From assembly GCA_039519185.1 (NCBI GenBank), contig CM076846.1, positions 223,436,659 to 223,500,658 of the forward strand: a stretch of DNA of 64,000 nucleotides, written 5' to 3'. Of this stretch, positions 1 to 10,637 are shown in pieces. The stretch comes from Astragalus membranaceus (lineage: Eukaryota > Streptophyta > Magnoliopsida > Fabales > Fabaceae). How positions within the stretch are numbered: the first letter of the stretch is position 1; each line of letters begins with the position of its first letter. The notes under the pieces were generated by a model that saw only the letters and a program-made list of their open reading frames with translations, was not told the origin of the DNA and searched no databases. Position numbers and translations under genes: made by a program.

Positions 1-1418
1 TCTTACAGTCGCTCATGAAGCCTTTTAACAAACCTTCCATGGAATTATCAATAACAGGGTATTCTGCCTTTGATAGTTTTGAGTAGGAAATCCTGGTGGA
101 TTAGCTGGAGCACTGTAATTTGGTGCTGTAGCAGTGTTGGCTCCCCATCTAAAGTTGGGGTGATTCTTCCAACTAGGATTATAAGTATTTGAGTAGGGAT
201 TATTATTCTTGTTGAATCCCACGTAATTCATAGAGACAGGATTACCTGGACATTCTTCATAGAGATGCTCCCCTCCACAATAAACACAACTAGTTGAACC
301 TGGAGCAGCTTGCTCTATAACAGCCACAGTTGGCTCAACTAGCGTTGTACCGGTAACCGCTGCATCCTTAGAGGTACTCATGCTCTTTATCATATTGGTG
401 AGAGAAGCGACCTGAGCTGACAGGGCTGAGACTTCACTAATTTCATGGACACCGGCTATCTTTTTCTGTAGAGTTAGCCTTTTTGTGGGCCACTGGTAGC
501 TATTGGTGGCAATGTCATCTATCAAGGCACAAGCTTCATTGTAGGAATTTTTCAGTAGTACTCCCCCAGAAGAAGCATCAAGCATTAGTCTGGTATGTGG
601 ATCCAATCCATTGTAAAAGGTCTCCATCTGAATGATCACTGGTATACCATGATGGGGACATCTTCTCAACAGTTCTTTCCATCTCTCCCAGACTTCAAAC
701 AGTGTTTCAAAATCTTTTTGTTTGAGTGCAGTAACTTCATTCCTCATTCTTGCATTTTTACTAGGGGAAAATATTTTTCCAAGAATTTCTCAGTCATTTC
801 ATTCCAAGTATGGATAGAGTTAGGCTCTAGAGAAATTAACCAGGCCTTTGCTCTATCCTTTAAGGAATAAGGAAAAAGTTTTAACCTAAATGCATCATCA
901 CTGACTCCTGGAATGATAAAGTTACTACAAACCTCCAAAAATTGTTTTAAGTGTAGATATGGGTCCTCTTGGGGAGAACCACCAAACTGACCTACTGTTT
1001 GGAGCATCTGGAACATCATTGGTTTGAATTCGAATTGAGCGGTTTGAAGAGTGGGCCTAGCTATACTTGTCTCCATGGTTAGTGGATCAAACACAACATA
1101 GTCCCTCATGGGTCTGTCCCTGTCATTTACCATGTCAGCAGGGCCTTGGTTTATGAATTGTTGCCTATACCAGTCTTCATCATTATGCAATGTAGGAGTG
1201 GGCGGTTGATGTCCTCTACCTCTACCTCCTGGATCAGATCTGCCTCTACCCGCATTAGATCTACCACCCAGTGTGGTACCTCTGCCTGAGTTTGTTCTGC
1301 CACCGTGTTCAGACATTGTGGGTCTAAGCTGTCTTAGTCTCTGAAGTTGTCTCAGTCTCCTAAATCTTCTTTCTGGCTCTGGATCCAACTCGAACTCTGG
1401 TGGTTGGGACCTGGGCAT
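1..1418 (-). pseudogene. RE1 gag, frameshifted
   Basis: The gag polyprotein is read in two main pieces. The 744-1418 piece has an Arg/Gly-rich N-terminus and then the retrotransposon gag core (FPYSLKDRAKAWL, TWNEMTEKFLEKYFP). The 25-747 piece continues the core (LLRRCPHHGIP, LMLDASSGG) and carries a CCHC-type knuckle, CVYCGGEHLYEEC. The pieces are joined across a C-run near 755-765 where one base appears lost. A second single-base loss near 55-60 again breaks the frame before the sequence leaves the window. Gag forms the virus-like particle that packages element RNA. Protease and pol, if present, lie beyond the left edge. Confidence 0.75.
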
Positions 1419-1519
1419 GCGCTGCAGCGTCTACCGCTGTAACATCAAGAAACAACACACTAGCTTAAAATCTTCACTAATATTGCTAAAAACTTTAAAC
1501 AATAAAAATTAAATGCAAT

Positions 1520-1536
1520 CCCCGGCAACGGCGCCA
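1520..1536 (-). other. RE1 primer binding site (tRNA-Asp)
   Basis: On the minus strand this reads TGGCGCCGTTGCCGGGG, the complement of the plant tRNA-Asp 3' end with CCA. It lies just inside the LTR, as expected for minus-strand priming. The same site occurs in RE4 and RE6. Confidence 0.85.
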
Positions 1537-1542
1537 AAAACT

Positions 1543-2236
1543 TGTTGTGTGAAAAGTAGTTTGTGCAAGTATACACAATCGCAACAAGTAATACAATGAT
1601 AAGTAGAGATCGTTCTCACAAGGATTGGAATTAATTTAAGAGTTTAAGAGATTAGCAATTTAGTGAAACAAGTTAATTGACAATAACAAACGTGAAATTG
1701 CAAACATAATAAGTTGTGATAAAACAGTAGTGAAATTAAAGTGTAAAGAGTAAGTTGGATGGCTCATATGTTATGTAAATTCCCAAGAGCAAAGCGTTAT
1801 AGCGTTATACGCTGTAGCGTTAAGCGCTGTAGCGGTATGGAAGCGTGCCTTTCAGTCACTATCGCCAGGGTTTTGTTACAAGACTCCTATGTCTAGGCTC
1901 TAAATAAGTTCACCCATGTATAATGAAGAACTTACAGCTTTTACCTTATGAACTATTACTCTCCTATGTCTGGGGTTAAGTAAAAGTCATTTAAATGTCT
2001 TTAAATGACCTTTCATTCATATCAATCATTGAGTTCTCTTCGTAAACCATGTATGTACCTACGAAGCCCCTTATTTTAGTTGATCAATACCAAAACAAGT
2101 TTGAAAGAATTATAACACAAGGGTTGAAACACAAACGTCATAACATTATATATACTTTACTCAAGGTTCATTACAAACACTAGAACAATCAAACTACAAG
2201 TGTTTAGCTCATAACAAGCTTCATCAAAACAACATA
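1543..2236 (-). repeat. RE1 5' LTR
   Basis: The LTR adjoins the primer site. It holds a short array of AGCGTT words at 1793-1847, including inverted pairs AGCGT/ACGCT and AGCG/CGCT. The end nearest the primer site resembles the corresponding end of other Athila-type LTRs. The left border at 1543 is fairly clear (a TG start as read on the plus strand). The right border was chosen only because a CA precedes it and is uncertain by about 100 bases. Confidence 0.55.
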
Positions 2237-3805
2237 AACTGAAAAGATTATGTTACCGTATGTATCCAACTTCAACATCGACCGATTGCATCGCCAACTT
2301 CTTCAGGAAAGCAAGCCTCTTTGGTGCCATCGTATTTGAAAAAACAAGAAAAAACAAGTTATATCGCTTACAGAAAGATCAAATACACAAAAGTCCACTC
2401 TAGAAAGACTATCTACCTAAAACCCTTTGCACTTGCACCCGCTTCCCGGCTTGGACTAAACGATCCGTGGGGATAAATCGATATTTATGCTTTGAATACG
2501 GAACCCTTTGGGAAATGAAAATCAAAATCTTTTTGGTGAGAAGATCTTCAGCACTCAACCGATCATTGCCGACGGAGTAGGAATGTGTAGACCGGTTAAA
2601 ATGACCAAGACTCCAACCGACAGGGAACTTGGTGGACTCCAAAGTCCGACCATCAGCTCCGATCTTGCCTACACTGTCGACGGCCTTACCATTTACCGGT
2701 TCGACCCAGTAAAAGAATTTCTTCCAACTTCCCCTCAGTGAGTCCGCATAAGCTCTGAAAATTTTCACACCTCGTTTCGAGCAAAAACTGACATGCTCGC
2801 GACCGGACTTAGCCTCCCCACTATTCCGGTTAAGATCTAACAAATGAAAGAAAAGTTGAGGCGACACCGATCTCTCCAGATGAATACACATCAGCTCGAA
2901 GGCTCGGAGGAAAGCCCACACATTTGGATGTAGCTGGGAGGGTGCTACGTCCAGCTCTGCCGAACGGTCTGTTGAAGAAAGGTAAAAGGAGGCCGGATGT
3001 TCATGTCATTGATCGTCACGTGGTACATGGTAAATTTGAGCTCTCCAGCCCAGGAGGCCACATGCTCTCCATCCTTCATACCTTCAATCCTCCAAATGTT
3101 TCCAGAATGCCCAGCGATTTTTCGAGCTACCGGCCCTAGATTATGGCCAGACCGGAACAATGATTCGATTTCCAAAACCTTGGTGGAAACCCAATCATAA
3201 GGGCGAACCTCGTGCACCGGTACATCATGGACTCCAGGACTAGTGCTGGAATAACCGTCATCTGAAACATCGGAAGCTCGTCCCATACTCGACTGGTTGG
3301 TGTCACGACGCTCCTGAACTTCCTCAACGTCGTCCTGGGCAAAGTCGTCTTCGGGCGTTGAGCTCGTCCCAAAATCGGAATCAGAGCTCTCTGATTCAAG
3401 AGTATTCGAACCCCCTGTCTTCCCCCTGTTGAACCAAGGACAAACACTCTTTGTTTTGAATGATAACAAATTACATCTTGTTTACTAATGGTTGCAGTTG
3501 AATGAAAGTACAGGAAAAAATAATGAAGGTACAGTGATTAAATCAAAGAGCAGGGACTAAAGTGCAATGGCTTGCAGAAGAAGCAACAATGAAGTTGAAG
3601 ACCTAATTGTTTATCTGTTTTTGATAGGACTCAAATGTAAGATCCTATCCCTTCAGCTTTATGACATTTAGTAGAAGAGAGATGAAGTTTTTAAAAATGT
3701 TTTAAAAATAAAATTGTTGTGTTGAAAGTCCTGAAAAATATTTTAGTCAAATGCATGCATGCATGAGAAAGGCACACAACATGGGAAAATGTTTTTAAAT
3801 GAAAG

Positions 3806-4201
3806 AATCGATTTTCCATTGTCTCATAGGAGTATAAAATCAATTTCCAACTCCCAATGAGACATGATAAATCGATTCCTAAGCCTTTCCTAAGCAAAAC
3901 AATCGATTTCCAAGTCATATTAAAAAGAAAAGAATCGATTCCTAGCCTTTCCTGAGCAAACTAAAGAATCGATTCTTGGCTTCCTTTTTGAGAGTATGAA
4001 ATCGATTCATTGCCTTCCTTATTTGTTAAAATCGATTATATACTAAATATATTGGAGTATGAAATCGATTTTAAGCTTCCTTCCTTTGAAACAATCGATT
4101 GTCTCATTCCTTTATTTAAGCAAAGAATCGATTACAATGCATTCCTTTTTTAAGAGAAGAATCGATTATGCCATATAGTGTATCAGAGCACATAATCGAT
4201 T
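3806..4201 (+). repeat. AATCGATT palindrome array in RE3 5' LTR
   Basis: Twelve exact copies of the palindrome AATCGATT start at 3806, 3870, 3901, 3933, 3967, 4000, 4030, 4063, 4093, 4126, 4160 and 4194. Most spacing is about 31-34 bases, close to three helical turns, with unrelated sequence between copies. The array ends 46 bases before the TATA box. Twelve copies recur at 8170-8554 in the 3' LTR. Confidence 0.9.
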
Positions 4202-4247
4202 CTTGCTCTACTTATTTCATTTCAACGGTCATTTTTTTTACATTCCC

Positions 4248-4255
4248 TATAAATA
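4248..4255 (+). promoter_or_regulatory. RE3 LTR TATA box
   Basis: TATAAATA lies just downstream of the palindrome array and is the likely core promoter for element RNA. The identical box in the 3' LTR is at 8601-8608. Confidence 0.6.
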
Positions 4256-5216
4256 GGAAGCCTGGATTCACAAATCCATACACCACTTTCCACTTCTCTG
4301 CTACGTATTTTCAGATCAAAAAGAAAAGAAAAAAATAAGAGCTTTCATTTTCAGATCTATATTTCAAAGTTCTTCATTTTCAAAAACCAATCATCTCTCA
4401 CTCTACTATATTGTTACTATACTGCTGGAGTGATTGGTTCGTAGATCTCATATTGTATTCGTTTTCTAAGTGGTTATTTTGAAATCCTGGGAGGTGTTCT
4501 TGGGTCGTTCAATCAGGGGAAGATTGAAGCGGTAGTGAAATCCTGGGAGGTGCTCTTGGGTCGTTCAATCAGGAAATTGAAGCGGTTGAAATCCTTAGCG
4601 GGGAGCTCGGGTTCTCAATTCAGGGGAATTGAGATTTGCTATTTGAAGTTGATTGTTTGTAAAACATTGGTTCTTCATATAGTGGTTATCAGCAAAGTCC
4701 AAAGGTTGCAAAGCCGGAGGCCGAGGACGTAGGGCTTTTATCCCGAACCTCGTAAAATTCCTGGTGTATCTCTATCCCTCTCTCTTTACTTTATTTACTG
4801 TTTATATCTGTTTATAATATCACTACTCTGATCTGAATCTGTCAATCTATAACTATATCCCTACTCTGATCTGAATCTGTTAATCTATAACTATATCCCT
4901 ACTCTGATCTAAATCTGTTAATTTGGTTATAGTTATACTCGTTGTACTACAGATCTGTTTATATATCATCTTCTCTATCACTACTGTAGATCTGCTATAT
5001 TCAATATCATTACATTACTTATAAAACAACCTTATTGTAAATATTGAATATAGAATAATAATTCATTGTGCCTAATCTGCCTACTTGCATATATCTGATA
5101 AGTTCAAATCTCTTTTTCCGCATTTAAACAAACTTATCATTTATTCCGAAAAGAATCCAAGAATTACACATAACCTTATTCACCCCCCCTCTAAGGTTAT
5201 ACTATAGTCTAACAAG

Positions 5217-5225
5217 TGGTATCAG
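5217..5225 (+). other. RE3 primer binding site (tRNA-iMet-like)
   Basis: TGGTATCAG lies two bases after the LTR end, matching the start of the usual TGGTATCAGAGC site. The last bases differ (TAGCT), so priming may be weakened. Confidence 0.65.
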
Positions 5226-5284
5226 TAGCTAGAAATTGCATATAGAGCTTTACATCTCGCAATTTAAATTTTATTTATCTATCT

Positions 5285-7042
5285 GTGATTATGGGTTCTT
5301 TTTTGAAAGAGGGGATGTCTTTATTTAGGCCACCCCTGTTTGATGGGACTAACTATGACTATTGGAGTAGTCGAATGAAATGTCATGTGCAGGCTATAGA
5401 TTTCACTCTGTGGAGAATTATTGTTGATGGTCCACTGATTCCTATGAAGATCAAAATTACAAAACCAGGTGGTACTGATGGAGACACTACAAAAAGTCAA
5501 GCCACCGGCAAAGCAGAAGAAGTTCCAATTGAAGACATCTACACCATCGATCTGAGTGAGCTAAGAAAATCTGAGCTTGACAAAATATCTCAAAATGCCA
5601 AGGCTATGAATATTCTTCACCTATCACTTTGTGAAGAAGAGTATGGAAGAGTAAAAGGGTGTCAAACAGCAAAAGAAATCTGGGATTGTCTGGAAGCTAC
5701 TCATGTAGGTACGAGCCAAGTGAAGGATACTAAAATCAGAATCCTCACTTCTGAATATGAAGCCTTCAAAATGAAAGAAGGTGAGTCTGTCGCAGCTATG
5801 CACCAGAGACTGAATCTGATTATAAACAACTTAAGGGCACTGGGAAAAAGGTATTCTACAAAAGATATAAATGGGAAAATTCTTGCATCTCTGACTGGTG
5901 AGTTCTTTCCAAAAACTTGTGCAATCACTGAAGCCAAAGATATTGGCACTCTACCCCAAGAAGACTTGATTGGGTCACTTCTAGCCTTTGAGGTTGTATT
6001 GGCTGCTAACAAAGATCAAGAAGCAGAAATGGTAAAAGAAAGAAAATCTCTTGCTCTTGCTGCTAAAACACCTAAGGTAGCAAGGAAAGAGGTTGAGTCT
6101 GATGAAGAATCTGATGATAAAGACATGGCTGAATTATTTGAAGAATTCATGAGATTCAACAAACTTGAAAAGAGAAATAACTCAAAGAAATCCAAGAAAG
6201 CTAAGAAGGCTACATGGAACAACTATACTGACAGTGAAGAAGAGGAGGTTGCAAATGCCATTTGTCTCACGGCATGTGAAACACCTAAGGCTACTATATG
6301 GGATTGTCTTGGCACTGATAGCGACACAGACGAAGAAGAGCAAATTGCAAATGGTGTTTATCATATGGCAAATGACTCATCTAAGGTAAGCCTTAACTCT
6401 TCTAGTCTTTCTGATTCTTCTATACATGATGATTTACTTGATGATGGTTGTAGTAGTCAAGATTTGAGTGAGGCTTTTGATGCTCTCTATTCTGAACATG
6501 AAACTCTTGTGTTAAAATCTAAGAAATTGGCAAAGAGTAACAAAAGCATGCTCACTCAAATTGAGACTCTAGAAAATGAGGTAGCTAAGTTGAAGAATGA
6601 GCTACATGAAATAAAACCATTCAACCTTGAGTTTCTAGAGCTTAAACAAAATTTTGAAAAAGTCAAGGTTGAAAATGAATTTTTGAAAGAATCTTTGAAA
6701 AAGTTTGAGGTTGGTGAAAAGACCTTGACCAAGCTACTTCACTCCCAACATGAATATGTTGATAGGAGAGGTATTGGGTACAAAGGTAATTCCACCTCCT
6801 CTGTTTTGAACAAGAAAATAACTTTTGTAGCTGCTACTTCAAGTTATACACCTACTGTTTTCTCATGCACCTATTGTCAAAAAGGGAACCATAGCTCACC
6901 TAGATGTCCTATCCGTAAATTATGTGAGCTTGGTACCTTTATACCTGCTTGTGAGAAACCAAGGTGGATTGTGAAAACAAACCCCTTGATGACTAACCCC
7001 AAAGGACCCAAAGAGAAATGGGTACCAAAAGTTCCTACTTGA
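5285..7042 (+). CDS. RE3 Copia gag polyprotein
   Basis: A 585-residue intact reading frame. The N-terminus (SLFRPPLFDGTNYDYWSSRM) is the DUF4219-like start of Copia gag. The UBN2-type core follows, with the motifs IWDCLEATHVGTSQVKD, YEAFKMKEGES and LGKRYSTKDINGKILASL. Acidic stretches and a Lys-rich segment lie around residues 260-320, and a coiled-coil-like region around 420-490. A CCHC-type knuckle, CTYCQKGNHSSPRC, lies near residue 535. The protein ends in the common SIRE-type tail GPKEKWVPKV. I chose the start at 5285; Met at 5291 is also possible. An intact gag in an element without pol is typical of non-autonomous elements retained for packaging. Confidence 0.85.
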   Translation: MIMGSFLKEGMSLFRPPLFDGTNYDYWSSRMKCHVQAIDFTLWRIIVDGPLIPMKIKITKPGGTDGDTTKSQATGKAEEVPIEDIYTIDLSELRKSELDKISQNAKAMNILHLSLCEEEYGRVKGCQTAKEIWDCLEATHVGTSQVKDTKIRILTSEYEAFKMKEGESVAAMHQRLNLIINNLRALGKRYSTKDINGKILASLTGEFFPKTCAITEAKDIGTLPQEDLIGSLLAFEVVLAANKDQEAEMVKERKSLALAAKTPKVARKEVESDEESDDKDMAELFEEFMRFNKLEKRNNSKKSKKAKKATWNNYTDSEEEEVANAICLTACETPKATIWDCLGTDSDTDEEEQIANGVYHMANDSSKVSLNSSSLSDSSIHDDLLDDGCSSQDLSEAFDALYSEHETLVLKSKKLAKSNKSMLTQIETLENEVAKLKNELHEIKPFNLEFLELKQNFEKVKVENEFLKESLKKFEVGEKTLTKLLHSQHEYVDRRGIGYKGNSTSSVLNKKITFVAATSSYTPTVFSCTYCQKGNHSSPRCPIRKLCELGTFIPACEKPRWIVKTNPLMTNPKGPKEKWVPKVPT

Positions 7043-7790
7043 TTTTTTTGTAGGTATGCTTCAAGGTATAGGGGATTGGTACCTTGATAGCTGAGACACG
7101 AAGCTCATGAATCTGGTAATGCTTCACTACTCTTGAACTTGAGCAACAAAGCTAGTGAATCTGTAATGTATACCAACTATAAATCTGCTTAATAGGTAAA
7201 GGTTGTGTGGGTAAGGAAAACACAACTATATTTATCAAGTATTAAACACTTATGTGAAGTAATTGTTTGTATGCATCAAAGCTTTTTCTCAAGTGCTATT
7301 ATACTAGATTTTTGATGCAACATATTTTTCATGTTAAAAATGATACCAATATGTTGAACCAAGGATGATTATCTTGGGTATCATATTTTTAAAACCATGA
7401 TGATCCACCCTCTTTTTGCTAAGCTTTGCATTCTAATATTAATAAAGGGGATCACCAAGTAAGGGGGAGCATAGCATGAACTACTGTTTTTAATATATCA
7501 TATGCTATGTACTACTGTCTATTGATTCTGCAAATTTATAATGTGGATATTTTTCTATGTGCTCACCCCCCTCCTTTTTGATGAAAACAAAGGGGGAGAG
7601 AATATTATGCATGTTATATGTGGGAGAGAATATATGCATGGTATATGTGAGGGGGAGAAAATATGCAGGTTACTACTATATAGGGAGAAAATATATGATT
7701 ATGCTTAGGGGGAGCTTTTTCAAAGAAAAATTTCTCATTATTATCACCCCTATGCATAATGTAATTTGTTATCATCAAAAAGGGGGAGTT
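7043..7790 (+). other. RE3 3' noncoding region with protease remnant and repeated purine tracts
   Basis: Near 7075-7095 the reading GDWYLDS followed by a stop looks like the beginning of the Copia protease (usually WYLDSGCSRHM), so pol was lost right after it. The rest has no ORF I recognise. Purine blocks of the AGGGGGAG type recur near 7462, 7588, 7619, 7645, 7679 and 7704, before the true polypurine tract AAAAAGGGGGAGTT at 7777-7790. Confidence 0.7.
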
Positions 7791-9568
7791 TGTTGAACCA
7801 AGGACAAACACTCTTTGTTTTGAATGATAACAAATTACATCTTGTTTACTAATGGTTGCAGTTGAATGAAAGTACAGGAAAAAATAATGAAGGTACAGTG
7901 ATTAAATCAAAGAGCAGGGACTAAAGTGCAATGGCTTGCAGAAGAAGCAACAATGAAGTTGAAGACCTAATTGTTTATCTGTTTTTGATAGGACTCAAAT
8001 GTAAGATCCTATCCCTTCAGCTTTATGACATTAAGTAGAAGAGAGATGAAGTTTTTAAAAATGTTTTAAAAATAAAATTGTTGTGTTGAAAGTCCTGAAA
8101 AATATTTTAGTCAAATGCATGCATGCATGAGAAAGGCACACAACATGGGAAAATGTTTTTAAATGAAAGAATCGATTTTCCATTGTCTCATAGGAGTATA
8201 AAATCAATTTCCAACTCCCAATGAGACATGATAAATCGATTCCTAAGCAAAACAATCGATTTCCAAGTCATCTTAAAAAGAAAAGAATCGATTCCTAGCC
8301 TTTCCTGAGCAAACTAAAGAATCGATTCTTGGCTTCCTTTTTGAGAGTATGAAATCGATTCATTGCCTTCCTTATTTGTTAAAATCGATTATATACTAAA
8401 TATATTGGAGTATGAAATCGATTTTAAGCTTCCTTCCTTTGAAACAATCGATTGTCTCATTCCTTTATTTAAGCAAAGAATCGATTACAATGCATTTCTT
8501 TTTTAAGAGAAGAATCGATTATGCCATATAGTGTATCAGAGCACATAATCGATTCTTGCTCTACTTATTTCATTTCAACGGTCATTTTTTTTACATTCCC
8601 TATAAATAGGAAGCCTGGATTCACAAATCCATACACCACTTTCCACTTCTCTGCTACGTATTTTCAGATCAAAAAGAAAAGAAAAAAAATAAGAGCTTTC
8701 ATTTTCAGATCTATATTTCAAAGTTCTTCATTTTCAAAAACCAATCATCTCTCACTCTACTATATTGTTACTATACTGCTGGAGTGATTGGTTCGTAGAT
8801 CTCATATTGTATTCGTTTTCTAAGTGGTTATTTTGAAATCCTGGGAGGTGTTCTTGGGTCGTTCAATCAGGGGAAGATTGAAGCGGTAGTGAAATCCTGG
8901 GAGGTGCTCTTGGGTCGTTCAATCAGGAGATTGAAGCGGTTGAAATCCTTAGCGGGGAGCTCGGGTTCTCAATTCAGGGGAATTGAGATTTGCTATTTGA
9001 AGTTAATTGTTTGTAAAACATTGGTTCTTCATATAGTGGTTATCAGCAAAGTCCAAAGGTTGCAAAGCCGGAGGTCGAGGACGTAGGGCTTTTATCCCGA
9101 ACCTCGTAAAATTCCTGGTGTATCTCTATCCCTCTCTCTTTACTTTATTTACTGTTTATATCTGTTTATAATATCACTACTCTGATCTGAATCTGTTAAT
9201 CTATAACTATATCCCTACTCTGATCTGAATCTGTTAATCTATAACTATATCCCTACTCTGATCTAAATCTGTTAATTTGGTTATAGTTATACTCGTTGTA
9301 CTACAGATCTGTTTATATATCATCTTCTCTATCACTACTGTAGATCTGCTATATTCAATATCATTACATTACTTATAAAACAACCTTATTGTAAATATTG
9401 AATATAGAATAATAATTCATTGTGCCTAATCTGCCTACTTGCATATATCTGATAAGTTCAAATCTCTTTTTCCGCATTTAAACAAACTTATCATTTATTC
9501 CGAAAAGAATCCAAGAATTACACATAACCTTATTCACCCCCCCTCTAAGGTTATACTATAGTCTAACA
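7791..9568 (+). repeat. RE3 3' LTR
   Basis: At 1778 bases it is almost identical to the 5' LTR. The main difference is loss of 11 bases (CCTTTCCTAAG) inside the palindrome array. All 12 AATCGATT copies (8170-8554) and the TATA box (8601-8608) are kept. It is followed by the CCCCC target duplication. Confidence 0.9.
8170..8554 (+). repeat. AATCGATT palindrome array in RE3 3' LTR
   Basis: Twelve copies start at 8170, 8234, 8254, 8286, 8320, 8353, 8383, 8416, 8446, 8479, 8513 and 8547. The spacing between the second and third copies is shortened by the 11-base deletion, but no palindrome is lost. Confidence 0.9.
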
Positions 9569-10637
9569 CCCCCGATTGAACCTCTTTGTTAGATTCCGAA
9601 GAGAGAACCACAACATCAATCCTGCAATATTCTTCCTCCATGGCTTCCGCAACATCGGCACCAGACTCGTTAACACCGTCAACGGGGGAAGAACTTTCGA
9701 CATTAAGATCGTCCTCCACTTGCTCACTTGTCAGAGCGGAGGACGGATGATCCTGCTCGTCTGGAACAGCAACCACTGTCTGATTCTCCCGATCTTCAAG
9801 AACGTCACCACCGGAGGCCATGAGTTTTACAAACTCGTTTCGATATTCAGTTATATCCCTACGGGTTTGTTTGGTCCTCGCCAGGTCGAATCTGCAGAAA
9901 TGGGGGACGAAATGTCAGGATTAAACGTCGCAAATGGGTTCGCGAGCAAGTCAGAACCTGACCTGACTGCCCCACTCTGAGTGAATAAATAAAGGACTCT
10001 TGGGGATCCAAGACGCAAAACAAATAGAAAAACAATTAAAGACTAACCTCGAAATGAAGCAGAGGAGATGATCAGATCTGAAAGAAATTTTTGCTCGTCA
10101 ATCTACTGTTGAACTCCGCTTGAAATGCCTTAAACTATCGCCGAAACCACTTTTACTCAAAGAGGAACTCGACAACTCAAGACCGGTAATCAGAGCAGAA
10201 GGAATTAAGTAGCAACAAAAATGGGAGAAAGTGACCTCCTATTTATAAGGGGGCGAAGATCATGGGTTGGGCCTGGAAGTTGAATCAACACATCCAATCA
10301 AAACCCAAAGTTCACGCACTAAAAAACAAAACGTCGCCATCATTAGCCGTCATCGTAATACGCGTCGTGTCAGAGGCATTTAATGCCTGACACAGAGTAC
10401 GAAGCGTTGATCCCTCTACTCAATGAAAAATAGCCGCCTTTTTCAGTCCCTCAAAGAAAAGCTCGGCCCATCTCAAAGATCGGCCAAAAATACACATCTC
10501 ATGATCGACTTCACAAATTAAGATCGGTATCCCTAGAATAAAAGGAACTTCCACGCGAAACACCTACCAACGAAGTAAGGTCACATCAGCTTATCAAGTC
10601 AAGACCGCCCCTCAGGCGACCAGACTTGGGGGGCCAC

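Larger units (their letters stand above)
1..2236 (-). mobile_element. RE1: Athila-like Ty3/gypsy retrotransposon, truncated by window edge
   Basis: Reading on the minus strand, an LTR (about 2236 to 1543) is followed by a primer site matching the 3' end of plant tRNA-Asp (1536 to 1520) and a gag region running off the left edge. The tRNA-Asp primer and the gag type are those of Athila/Tat-like elements. The gag frame is broken by two single-base losses, so this copy is not functional. The outer LTR border at 2236 is approximate because I found no target duplication. It abuts RE2 and may have inserted into it. Confidence 0.75.
3427..5214 (+). repeat. RE3 5' LTR
   Basis: The LTR is 1788 bases. 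In order it holds a promoter-proximal array of 12 AATCGATT palindromes (3806-4201), a TATA box (TATAAATA, 4248-4255), a direct duplication of a roughly 55-base unit (4471-4590), and three copies of a 38-base unit beginning CTACTCTGATCTGAATC (about 4823-4922). The border is fixed by the target duplication. Confidence 0.9.
3427..9568 (+). mobile_element. RE3: gag-only SIRE-like Copia retrotransposon
   Basis: Two nearly identical LTRs (3427-5214 and 7791-9568) start TGTTGAACC and end TCTAACA. A 5-base target duplication CCCCC lies at 3422-3426 and 9569-9573. A tRNA-iMet-like primer site follows LTR1, and a polypurine tract (7777-7790) precedes LTR2. The interior encodes only gag. Pol is absent apart from a WYLDS protease remnant, so the element would need enzymes in trans. 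By eye I count about seven substitutions, an 11-base indel and a 1-base indel between the LTRs, which suggests a recent insertion. Confidence 0.9.
2409..9821 (-). pseudogene. RE2 antisense extra ORF (plant transposon protein type), disrupted
   Basis: Translation starts at 9821 (MASGGDVLED...) with an acidic, Ser-rich N-terminus up to 9574. The RE3 insertion then interrupts it. It resumes at 3426 with another acidic Ser/Asp-rich stretch and the segment VRPYDWVSTKVLEIESLF. The final part, 2921-2409, contains NVWAFLRAFELMCIHLE, which resembles the putative gypsy-type plant transposon domain (Pfam PF04195 style; recalled, not searched). A frameshift near 2957 separates the last two pieces. The frames on either side of RE3 also differ by one base. 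A downstream segment near 2340-2240 (MAPKRLAFLKKLAMQ on the minus strand) may be a further exon. The biological role of this protein family is unknown. Confidence 0.6.

Noticed and set aside
2945..3469. Independent host gene beginning MLSFKTKS
   Set aside because: The start lies in the RE3 LTR; the real reading comes from the RE2 antisense ORF on the other side of RE3.
3806..4201. CRISPR-like repeat array
   Set aside because: The repeats are 8-base palindromes within an LTR of a plant retrotransposon, the spacers are fixed between both LTRs, and no cas genes exist. It is not a CRISPR.
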